Below are positions 10,495 to 21,000 of a DNA stretch of 36,735 nucleotides, one piece after another. Each line of letters begins with the position of its first letter. Positions within the stretch are counted from its first letter, which is position 1. The notes below the pieces were generated by a model. The model was not told the DNA's origin. It worked only from the letters and a program-made list of their open reading frames with translations, and did not search any database. Origin of the DNA: Beroe ovata (taxonomy: Eukaryota > Ctenophora > Nuda > Beroida > Beroidae); contig CAMPET010000011.1 in the NCBI GenBank assembly GCA_946803715.1, forward strand, positions 1 to 36,735, in the 5' to 3' direction. A program made the translations under genes and the position numbers.

Positions 10495-11191
10495 TTATCT
10501 TCCTTTAGTGATAATCGTGTATCTCGATCCGTGCAATATTGTAGCTCCCACAATACAAGTTGTAAAGTCAGTTCTGTTACCTGTCCTACCTGGAATCCAC
10601 ATCTTCCTGCAGTATAGTGGAGTATGAGCGGATGTATCTATACCAATCCACTTGGCGGTCCCCGGTATATCGCCGACCTGCCCGTCATAGCTACTACCCC
10701 AGACCTTAACATGTTGCCAGTCAGGACTGTCTGCGAGAAACTGTATCCTCACCCATCCTGGATGTTCAACTCGACTACAGTTCATCGTCTCATCACTAAC
10801 CCACACCACCCCTGTATCTTGACACTCCAGTGATGCTATCATGCCTGTTGCATTACACTGTATTGCCACGGTATCTGGTTCTGTGGATAAGTGTATTTTT
10901 TTCTCCTCATCCCACAAGCCCCACTGTCCTCCTGTGATGTCACCTGTCCTGTCCACCCCGTCAACAAACACCGCAACAAGAATACCGCCAGAAGAACAAC
11001 TCTGTCGCAGTACACAGCTTGTATCTGAGATATGTAAAATGGAGTGAGTGTCCTGACTGGTAGTGTATCTACATGGTACACAAGGGACAATTTTCACGGC
11101 TATGATATACTCCGCAAGATCAATGATGTGGTGGCCTACCTCCGGCAGAGACGAGGAGCATGAGGTTCAACACGTATCCGAGTATCCGCAT
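10495..11191 (-). CDS. Secreted galactose-binding-like domain protein, two exons
   Basis: Exon 1 is 11191-11140 (ATG, 17 codons plus one base). It encodes the signal peptide MRILGYVLNLMLLVSAG. Exon 2 is 11099-10495. The intron is only 40 bases (gtaggc to atcatag) and the phase fits, giving 218 residues. The mature part is one beta-sandwich domain of a type frequent in sponge, placozoan and cnidarian secreted proteins and lectin-like receptors. It shows LVAVFVDGVDRTG, then VAIQCNATGMIASLECQDTG, then a W-rich segment (WVSDETMNC, PDWQHVKVWGSS), then TAKWIGIDTSAHTPLYCRK. The family's usual signatures (LYVNG-like strand, SWKC, AKWIW, YCRK) are all recognisable. Function is unknown; an extracellular carbohydrate or surface-binding role is inference. 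The gene lies alone between repeats and ends with no transmembrane anchor. Confidence 0.8.
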
Positions 11192-11323
11192 GTTACAGAG
11201 TGTCATACAAACACGGACCTATGAAAAAAGGAGATCAAATATCCGCATAAGGTTCTCTATTACTCTACCTATTAGTAGTATATAGAATCCGAAGAAGGTA
11301 TTTATTTTAGATAATTTTTACAT

Positions 11324-12177
11324 CAGAAACATTTAGAGCATGTCATGTAGTCGCGACGTTACAGGAAAATAAAGTATGGAATCACGTGGACAATGGACAT
11401 TAATCCCTGACTCTGTAATTGACCAGTCGAGAATGATAACACAACCATGATTCATCAGCAAGAATGGAATGAGTACACACACACACACACACACCAATGG
11501 AGGAGTACACCAATGGAGGAGTACACCGCTTCAATTACGAGAACCACCAGCCTCAATTACGAGAATCACCAGCCCCAATTACGAGAACCACCAGCCCCAA
11601 TTACGAGAACCACCAGCNNNNNNNNNNNNNNNNNNNNNNNNNNNNNNNNNNNNNNNNNNNNNNNNNNNNNNNNNNNNNNNNNNNNNNNNNNNNNNNNNNN
11701 NNNNNNNNNNNNNNNNNNNNNNNNNNNNNNNNNNNNNNNNNNNNNNNNNNNNNNCACCAGCCCCAATTGCGAGAACCACCAGCCTCAATTACGAGAATCA
11801 CCAGCCCCAATTACGAGAACCACCAGCCCCAATTACCGGACTCTGAAGGCGGAGCACTGGGGCAGCATAATATGAAGGTCATAGGTCTAACAATATCCTG
11901 CCATGATGGGGGAGCATATTATATGCGTCTACACACCACAAGCAACGTGAATCATCACATATTGAAATTTTATGAATTATGTATGAGGTTTGTATTCAGA
12001 CAGCGGGGTGATCTAACTGAAAATCAGTTGTTCGGATTTTCCGATCACGATCAGAGAACGGGTTTAGTAGAATGAGCAGATTCATTTCTGTGAAATGAGT
12101 AGATTCTAATCAACATAACAATAGAAGTGATCATCTCGCATCTCTTCCCTACATTAACATAATATGATATCGACTAG
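11324..12177 (+). repeat. Dispersed repeat family R1, copy 2, with expanded 22-base minisatellite
   Basis: From tacatcagaaacattt the copy runs through atgtcatgtagtcgcgacg (11339) to about 12177, matching 1-580. Within it the unit aattacgagaaccaccagcccc repeats at 22-base steps (11533, 11555, 11577, 11599 and again after the gap). It continues into a 137-base N run (11618-11754) that is probably an uncounted part of the array. Long open frames across this region are artefacts of the repeat and of N. Confidence 0.85.
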
Positions 12178-12304
12178 TAAATATAAGTGTGGGATATTCC
12201 AATCTCAGTTTATGGGATTTCCCAATCTCAGTTCACATTCACACTTCATGCCTTATTCACGTTCACAATATTACTGATGCTAGTAATATTATTGATGCTT
12301 ATGG

Positions 12305-12530
12305 GAGTGACAATGATCTACGTCAACCACCGACTGAGAAGAAGGTGTGAACGCTAGAAAGTCACGTGAAGACTTGTGTAACCAATCACAGTTCGAAGAG
12401 ACACCTGGAGGGGAGCACTGGAGTGACAATTTCCAGTTCCTATGGAAACCACCGACCGAGAAGAAGGTGTGAACGCTAGAAAGTCACGTGAAGACTTGTG
12501 TAACCAATCACAGTTCGGAGAGACAGCTGT
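12305..12530 (+). repeat. Tandem pair of about 116-121 bases
   Basis: Two adjacent copies share gagtgacaat, ccaccgac and a nearly identical core from gagaagaaggtgtgaacgct through gtcacgtgaagacttgtg to accaatcacagttcg. The cores begin at 12361 and 12482, 121 bases apart. Each includes a CACGTG box and a CCAAT motif. No coding frame is present. Confidence 0.85.
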
Positions 12531-12707
12531 GAACCTTATTTACCAAGAAATAGTAAAATAGCAACAGACTATTAACAAAGGGCTCACAATCATCTGGCGC
12601 ACAAAACTCACTCACGAGACCAAGTCTTAAAAACCCACCCAACTAGTCACACAACTCAGTTCTAGTTCTACACACAACTCAGTTCTTGTAGAGGAACTCA
12701 CTCATCT

Positions 12708-12777
12708 TCATTTTTTACATCAGAAACATTTACTTTTAGAGCATGTCATGTAGTCGCGACGTTACAGGAAAATAAAG
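12708..12777 (+). repeat. Dispersed repeat family R1, fragment of the left end
   Basis: The sequence ttacatcagaaacattt, tagagcatgtcatgtagtcg and gacgttacaggaaaataaag repeats the left end of copy 2 and then stops abruptly at the GCGCCA array. It shows that the R1 left end lies at or before acatcagaaaca. Confidence 0.8.
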
Positions 12778-13056
12778 GGGCATTCTTCAGAACAGCGACG
12801 CCACTACAACGCCACGAGAATGCCACCACACCGCCACTAGAGTGCCACTAGAACGCCACCGCAGCGCTACGATGGCGCCACCGCGGCGCCACTACGGCGC
12901 CATGATAGCGCTACCGGAGCGCCACTGTAGCGCCATGATGCTGCCACTGTGACGCCACTATGGCGCTACCGCGGCGCTAGTATGGCGCCACTAAGACGCT
13001 ACCGGGGCGCCATGATAGCGCCTCTAGAACGCTACTGCGTTCTAGAGGCGTCATAA
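12778..13056. repeat. GCGCCA-rich quasi-periodic array with terminal hairpin (family R2, copy 1)
   Basis: The stretch begins ggggcattcttcagaacagc and then repeats loosely related units of about 10-12 bases of the kind gcgccactatg, gcgctaccg and gccaccac, with Kasl-type ggcgcc several times. It ends in a perfect 14-base stem: cgcctctagaacgc (13019-13032), loop tact, gcgttctagaggcg (13037-13050). GC content is far above the flanks. No frame stays protein-like. A second element with the same opening sequence is at 21500. Confidence 0.8.
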
Positions 13057-13893
13057 TGACGTCACAAAATGGCTAATTACGATTTTGATGATAGGAAAAA
13101 TAGGTCATTTTGAAGTGCGTTTTATGATATGAAGCTGACGAGATAACGAAAAACTGAGGACATGTTAGCAAAAGGAAATTTAATTTACTTTCCAGCCATA
13201 TGGTCAAAGTTGATCTAACTCATTACCATCATTGAGATAATTGAGGTTAATTGGGGTACACTAACGCAGGACTCCATCTCTCGATATGTTGTCGATCATA
13301 GTCTCAATTTCCGGAACGAATGGTTTTTAACGAAATTCGTTAATTTTAAGACGTAATTATGACGTCATAATTGGTACTAGGTAAGTCAAATTTCGTAATT
13401 TTGAGCATAACCGATTTTCTGGATTAAAAGGGATCTCTGCCAGAAAAAAACCATGCTGCTTGATCAGAATTAGTAATTGTATGTACAATTTGACAATATG
13501 ACTCTATCTACGCCGAAAAGCTAATGAGTTAATTACCTAATAAGCCTAATTAAGGTGAATAACTCTAAATCTGATGCAGATATACTTGTTTTCGCAACAG
13601 GATATGATGCCTCAAATCTTGTATGTTCAACTCAGTGATACCTTTTCGATTCCCACGAAAGCCTAATTAATATATTAGCCTAATTAGCCTAATTAAGGCT
13701 GATATCTCGTGACTGGAAGCACATAGGCAGATTTTTTCAACGGGGTATGATAGCTTGCTCTTAACGATTATAATTCATCATAATAGCTCATTTAAGTCTC
13801 AATTAGCTAATTGGATAATTGGCCAATTAGTCAAAATTCACTCGAAAAGTCCTGATATTTGAAGTTAAACGAAACCCACTGAAAAACAGTGAT
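13057..13893. other. AT-rich stretch without genes
   Basis: No supported frame. Repeated short motifs taattaggc, cctaattaa and gacgtcat occur (for example 13360-13372, 13540-13560, 13670-13700). This may be interior sequence of an old mobile element, but no ends are recognisable. Confidence 0.4.
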
Positions 13894-14164
13894 ATTTTTC
13901 CCAAAACCAAATAAGATTTGGTTGTTTTAGTCCGCAGCATCTGTGCGTTCTTTATTCTAAAGTCTGTGATATGAAAAAGAACGCGGCATATACGTCAGAC
14001 TGCCGCCACTTTACTAAGAAAAGCTACAGTGTTTCTAAACGTGATTTGGCGGCAGTCTGACGCGGTATATGCCGCGTTCTTTTTCATATCACAGACTTTA
14101 GAATAAAGAACGCACAGATGCTGCGGACTAAAACAACCAAATCTTATTTGGTTTTGGGAAAAAT
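13894..14164. mobile_element. Long palindromic (fold-back) MITE-like element F1
   Basis: Two arms form an almost perfect inverted repeat: 13894-14008 and 14047-14164, separated by a 38-base loop. The arms start and end atttttcccaaaacc / ggttttgggaaaaat. They contain ctgcggactaaaacaacc and gaaaaagaacgcggc with its complement. The only clear mismatch is a 3-base indel (acgtatatg against acgcggtatatg). Arms this similar point to recent origin or gene conversion. No transposase is present, so it is non-autonomous. Confidence 0.9.
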
Positions 14165-14207
14165 TATTATTAATCAAACTCCAAGTTAAACTTACAGTTA
14201 CATTAAC

Positions 14208-14535
14208 TATGGCGGATCAGAAGGCTCACCCGGAATTTTATCTCTGAAAAAATATAATTTGACCCTTCTGATCCACACGTGGATCACAGGGTTCATCTTG
14301 GGTGACCCTTCTGATCCACGTGGCGCTTTTCTGGGGTCAAGTCAAAATTCGGTGATCCTCCTGATCCACCTTAGGTGGATCAAGAGGGTCACTCAAATCC
14401 AATTTGACCCCAGGGAAGCGCAACGTGGATCAGAAGGGTCACTTAAGGTGAACTCAGTGATCCACGTGTATGGATCAGAAGGGTCAAATTATATTTTTCG
14501 GAAATAAAATCCCGGGTGAGCCTCCTGATCCGCCA
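14208..14535. mobile_element. Second palindromic MITE-like element F2 with flanking direct repeat
   Basis: The element begins tatggcggatcag and ends ctgatccgcca. Its arms mirror about the centre gatccaccttaggtggatc (near 14372). Inside, tgatcca/tggatca and gggtcac/gtgaccc occur repeatedly in both arms. The sequence tacattaac lies immediately left (14199-14207) and right (14536-14544), a 9-base direct repeat that looks like a target-site duplication. A TA duplication (mariner style) is an alternative reading if the first two bases are flank. No coding capacity of its own. Confidence 0.85.
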
Positions 14536-14544
14536 TACATTAAC

Positions 14545-15034
14545 TTTAAGTAAATACAAAATAAAATTAATCAGAATCAAAATATTTTCAATCGTTATGC
14601 TTATAGTTAATGAGTTACACTTAGTCTTACGATCATTATTAAATTACTTCTAGTTTCAATAATCTAAAACGGTGATATGCAAATTATTATTGTAAACTGT
14701 GTGACGATGTGGTACGGATGAATGATCGATTCAATGTTACAATTACTATTAGCGCAATAAATTATCTCTGAGATTAATTAACATTATAAACACTAACAGA
14801 AGTCTTACAAACATTTTAAGTTTAACATATACTCAACGCTGCATTTATAACTCGATGAAACATTGCTGTCTCAGAATCTACAGTTTTGCCTTTAGCCAAC
14901 AACATCACGATCATACATCACCTCAATCTGAACTTCAGTCACAGATTCTAATCACAGCAGATTCTATGGACAATGGAAGAGCATATATTCCACGATGTCC
15001 CACAATTTGATTCAGACTGTGAATGACGATGGTA
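14545..15034. other. 3' flank of the BLTP3 gene, AT-rich
   Basis: No gene is seen. Downstream of the BLTP3 stop (minus strand), tttatt occurs on the plus strand (tgcatttataac near 14840 is the closest similar run), but I cannot assign a poly(A) signal with confidence. Confidence 0.35.
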
Positions 15035-18000
15035 TCAGTGGATTGGCTTGCAGAGAACAGAGATTCGTGGCGCATCAGCTATTCCTCCTCCTCTCGCCCA
15101 TTTCAGCTGCTCCCTCAACTCAGCATTTTCCCTCCTCAACATCTCCAACTCGTGGCTGTGAAGATCACCAACCCTCAGCACATTATCCGGTGTAAATGTC
15201 ACGCTGACACCTGTCACGTCTATCGCAGGGGGCGAGGGATCGCCCGACACACTCACTCCAGTGTTAGTCACGTGACACCGCAGTGTGACAGGTGTCATGG
15301 GAAGGGCGGGGTCTGCCTCGAAAAATACTCCTAGCTCCGCGAGAGTAGTGTCACGCAGCGCCATGGAGACGCCAGTAACGGAGACGTCGCACGTCATGGC
15401 GTATTCGGGAATCTCAGCGAAGCTCGACTGAGCGGAGGTTAACCGTGACGTGTTGTCACGTGAGTCGTCACGCGTTAGTTTACCCCGTGACCCCAGCTCA
15501 TCCTCACGCGGCGGCGATACACAATCACGTGAGTCTCCACGATGAACTGCAGTATCTGATCGGTCACGTGATTGAACGGGAACACCCTCAGTCTGCGCAC
15601 CACTAGGTCTGGCAACCTCCCTGATGTTTACACGCAATAAGATCTCCGGCTCGGAATCTTGGCGACCTCGCCACTTTGAGAGCGGGAAATCACGGGGTTT
15701 GCTCTGTATGTCCGAGTCCAGAATCAGGATTTTCTTGCACGATATCTTCGTTGTGACATCACGGGCGGAACAAACGACTAACGCTGTGTCTGCCGCGTGA
15801 ATTTGCAGCATACCACATGACGTCACTCCGTCACGCGTTAGACTGGCGCGTGAGCTCACGCCACGCGTTGCAGTTTCGCGTGATGCGAGGCGCGCGTTCA
15901 CCGTGTGTAACTGCTGATAGTTGTCCGCAACGAAACCGAATTCGTCGCACGTTTGAACACCTACCGATACCTTTTCCCGTTTCTTGTTCACTCTCATGAT
16001 GAATTTGAGTAGGGTCTCCCTGGAGTCTCCAGTGGCCAGAGGACTCAGCTCATTCGTGATGGAAGTCAGGGATTCCTGTGACTGTGCTAGACGCTCTGCG
16101 GAAGAGAATTAGAAACTTCGTTAGACTAAGAGGTCACGAACGTCACTCAGAAAATGTTGGAACCACTTTTTTATAATCAGGCACGTAGACAGGGGGTAAG
16201 GAGGGCCGCAGCCCCCTTCAAAAAGATAGATGAGCATTGAGGACTCGTCGAGAGCATGATCTACTCGCAGATTTCCTGGCTACGTGCCTGCTACGAATTC
16301 AAATGACTGTTTCTTATTATCATGCTTTTTATCGCACGGGTAATACTTCTAACCTGATAAGGAAGCGATATTCGACTCAGACCTCGACAAAACCATCCAC
16401 TTGAGAGTGTTGATCGGTTCAAGAACACTCTGAATAGCATCACTGGGTGCCAGTGACTGCTCCGGTGATATAACGCGTTGCTCTGGTGATATAACGCGTT
16501 GCTCTGGTGATATAACGCGTTGCTCTGGCGATATAACGCGTTGCTCAGGTAACGAGGTATAAGACGTCACTCTTGAACTGGAAGTTTCCACCAGGAGTAA
16601 ATCATCGTCCAGGGAAACTCGAGACCTGTGAATGGACCATGATATTTCCTAACGATAAAGATTGATATAGCCGAGAATTGATGAACATTTGAGAAAAGCA
16701 ACAATTTCGCTCTCACCCTTCACTGGACGTTGAATTGCTAATCCTGCTTATACTCGTTCTAGCTGTTCCCGTTGGCGATGCTGACTGGATGAAAATGGAA
16801 TCTGCATCATCCTGTACATGCCCACTGCCGTTACCATGGCAACACTTTGCTTCTGGCCCGTTGCTATGACAACAACAATTATTCTCCTCAATCCCAGGCA
16901 ACTCGAGATCCAGGACGGCGTGTTCCAGAACTCCCACGAGTTTGAAAGTCGGAGGATCAAGTGTGGTCACGGAGGTGAAGATTTGTGAAACAGAGTGAAC
17001 GATTCGATAGGAAAACTCCGTGATTTCTTGTTGCAGGTACATGAGGAACGAGTATTGGTGCTTATCCAGCCTACAATGAACCTGGGGGTAGAAAATGGAT
17101 GAAACACGGAACTTTATGATTGAATCATTTTTTGATTTAGTTCATTTAGCATGTTCCTGTCGGCAGGGAAAACTATACTCACAGATTTGGAACATTTAAC
17201 CATGAGAATGTAATCAGAGGCGGGAGCAGTTAGGGTTTCCTGGCGTTTCAATACGTTTCGCGACAATTTCCGATGTCCATTCTCGGTTATGACGTCATCA
17301 GAGCTGTCATTACCGGGAATTTGGACTGAGGAACTGTCCTCTACCAACCATAGGTCAAGGGGAATGTCCGAAATGAACTTTCTAGATCTGAATATGATAT
17401 TCCACTTTTAGCTTCCACTCATTGTAAAAATTTTGATCGACAACACAATTCACAAGCAATTTTGAAGTGCATAATCATTTGTGGTTCTGTTATCTGTTTT
17501 TTGGAAATCATGTGCTTCTTCGATCAAATGAGGAGAGCAAAGCAAACCTATGTATCTCGCCCGCGTCACTGTCAGTAGTGTAAATGAAGTCAGCACTAAA
17601 ACTCTGAATATCCACACCAAGCACTAGGCTAGTCAGGAATGGGAAGAGCTGTGTTATCCGGGTGACGGGACTCGGCGACAGAGTATCCGAGATGTTAACA
17701 CTCACCGAACAGGTACTACTCCTTCTGAGGGGCGGGGGACCGGCGTGATCACATTGTGGGTATTTCCATGTTCGGCGTGATTATACATTGTTTAATCCAG
17801 CGTGGTGACAGCGCACGTTCATCGATTCCCAGCACAATTGTGGAAGTAGATATCTCAATATCTCACGTGACACCTTGCCAAACATTCTCTGATAACCAAG
17901 ACTGAGAATTGTGGCGAACATAATTTCTGACCATTCTTACCGGCTCAATGGAGTCGATGGAACCTCTGGTGAACTCTCACTGGAGTAACTCCCTCTTGAT

Positions 18001-21000
18001 CCCTTGTGGTTACCATGGTGATTACCATGGTAACCCCTATCTCCCAGCGGCGGGCTGGATGACGAGGCGAGGTTGGTGAAACGGCGCTGACGATTCTTAA
18101 CTTCATGTAACTCCTGTTTCAGCTGCGGAGTGACCAGATTTAGCGGTATAATCAGGCCTTAATATGGGGCTGGCTAGCCCCGGGGACATCTTCAATTAAT
18201 ATGAAATGTGTGAGCAAAAAGGTCGCCACCTTCTTCTTATTTGAACCATAAAAAAAGAACGCTGAACTTTCCAATAATGGATCGGTGATTTTATTTAGAT
18301 TGGTGCTCAATTGAATGCTTGCAGCGCCTGTCGCAATGGTCAGTACTCAGTACGAGCTCTTGTAAGTGTTTGCTCCCATTTTACTAGATGTGAGAATAAT
18401 TTCCATGGCAAACAGAGTGAAAGAATGGAAGATTTGCCTTGATTTTGCAGTCCTCATTTCCAAGGTACTGATATCGCATTAATTGGAGCCATTTGATTAA
18501 TGGTCATTCATAATAACTTCTTGAGTATTTAATCGCAACAAAATACCCAGCCTAGTTATAGACAGCAAAAGCCTACAACCACTTAGAAGTTAGAATCGTA
18601 AGATAAACTCAAAATTTGAATGTGTTTTTTTAATTTGTGTGATTTTTAGTTTATGAATTCTATAACCACTATTGGCTAATGACTAAGACTTGAAACTGCC
18701 CAATGTGTAGCCAGTTCCTAACACTTAACAGAACACAGTATCTATCCGTGCCAAGCAACACATTGAGAAAGTAATCAAAACAAATGATGATACCACTTCG
18801 AAATGAAAAACTGTTAAAGTATAATAGATCATTTTCTTGATCATACGTTGCTTAGTCGAGTCTCCCTATCTTGGGGTCGTAGCCAGAGTACTCATAGCAA
18901 CCACGTCTCTCCCCATAACATTGTACAGCATAACAGCACCACTTTTCGTAGTTTCCTTTTTGATCCCTACAAAACTTCATGTAAGCGCCGCATCGAGAAT
19001 GATTGGGTGTCAAATCTCTGTAGTTTTCACAGTTAAGGTCATGTAGGGTTTCCAAGCATGCGCAGCGCGTGTTCCCGAAATGATCGTTTTTCCAGCTGCA
19101 CGCATATGCCCTCTCGTCCAGGTCCATCATTTCAAACTCATCCATGTCCAACTCCTCCGTGTCCATAGCATAGTAGAGAGCGACCATCACCATTAGAAGA
19201 AGTGGACCCAGGATCTTAGCCATGTCGATATTATCCGAATTGAAACTATCATAGGATAGGGAACATTAATAACACATTTTATATTCAATTTCTAAAAATC
19301 CAAAATAGTTTAATTTTTCAATTTCATCAAATGCACGAAATTATTAATGAAATAAACATAGAATAGCTGTAGCCGAAATGAACCATCAACAATTACATGA
19401 TGGATCACTTTTCCTGCCGCATCCTTTTCCGACAGCCACCATAAATACATTGAAAAACGCACACCATCTGCTTCCCACGACAAAAGTGTGGTGCTAGAAG
19501 TGACACCTACACGAACAAAGAACGGGACAGAGAACTGGACAATAACTGATCACAGGTCCTTTAGAACGCTATCGCATTAATCATAAGTATTGATTCTCCG
19601 AAAAACTCTGCAGTTGGTACTTGTTTTTGTCTATATTAGCATGAAACCTGGCTCCACCATATATGCTATAAGAGGTGTAATATCAGCATCTTACGTTGAA
19701 CTTGGATTTCCTCGAAATCCGCGTTTAAGTTTCGCGATTGAAGGCACAAAGACTTACATTCAAGTGATCTTATCAAGTTATACCATATATTTTGCCCAAA
19801 CCAAATAAGATTGAGGCGTTGATGTCCGCATTCAAGTGATCTTATCAAGTTATACCATATACTTTGCCCAAACCAAATAAGATTGGGTCGTTGATGTCCG
19901 TAGCATCTATTCATTTTTTATTCTTTAGTCGGTAAATTGAGAAAGAGCGCGACGCACACGACAGAATTCCGCCAAATCAATAAATCATGTGCAAAAAACT
20001 GAGGTGTGTGGCGGCAGTCCGTCCCTCATAAAAGCATAAATATGTCTCCTGAGATAGCTTATTTCCAGACCGGTTTATTTCCACACTAAACTAGTTTATT
20101 CGCTCAAGCACACACTAACCAGGAGAGACTAACTTGTATGTACCAGGACTTACTTGCATGTACTCGTGTATAGAGACTCACCCGCTCAATTCGTCCTAGT
20201 TCCGCAATGATTTCCGGAAGTGAGTCCCGATTCTCGAGATTCTCAAACACCTCTCTGTCGGCAGTGTTGTGCGGGAAGTCGCTCTGCGAATCCGAGACGA
20301 GGGGCGTGGTCAGACATTCGTGGAGCAGCGACAGAAGGGGTAGGTACAGACTGAATGAGAAATGAGTAGTTTAAACTGATTAATTAATTTGGAGACATAA
20401 TCAGAAAATAAGCAGTGAGAAATCCGGATATCGAATAACAATTAGGGACTTATTAGCGATGGGACTTCCCGCACACGCTATATTGATTATTGATTCATCA
20501 GAAAAATTAACCACGTGGAATCCATCTTACGCGTTGTTGAGATTAGATATGATCAACTTGGAGAACCACAACTGAATCCCCTGGATACCACCGAATTTGG
20601 CAGGATCGTGGGGGAGGGACAGGGGAACGGTTATGTGGGGAAGGACAACGATTGCTCTGAAGCGGAAATCGGAGGCTGAATCCTCTTTACCCATCTCTGT
20701 TAACTGAGAGAAATATAGCCATCCAGTATTTTGTTATGTTTGCAGTAAACCCGTACACCTCTTTGGATAAGAATCTAATAGTGGTGTAGTAGTGATGTAA
20801 GGAATGCCTTACTGTAGCGATAAAGCGAAGCGTTAATTAGTTAAATCTTCGTTGATCATCCGCAAACAAAAAGAAATTCATATGACTGTATCAGGAATAG
20901 TACACTGTTCACATAATGTACGATGGGTATTGTATGTGACAAAGAGAATGGTAAAACACTCACAAATATCCCGAATTCTTCAGTTAGAGTGGCAGCGGCA

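Noticed and set aside
11447-12075. Long frames across the N gap in repeat R1
   Set aside because: They consist of Ns and a 22-base repeat that is open in several frames; no protein-like content.
16834-16847. gttaccatggcaac as an RFX X-box, with similar sequences at about 18009-18033 and 21368-21381
   Set aside because: All lie inside BLTP3 coding exons, where the HGN-type codons produce them; regulatory meaning cannot be argued from sequence alone.
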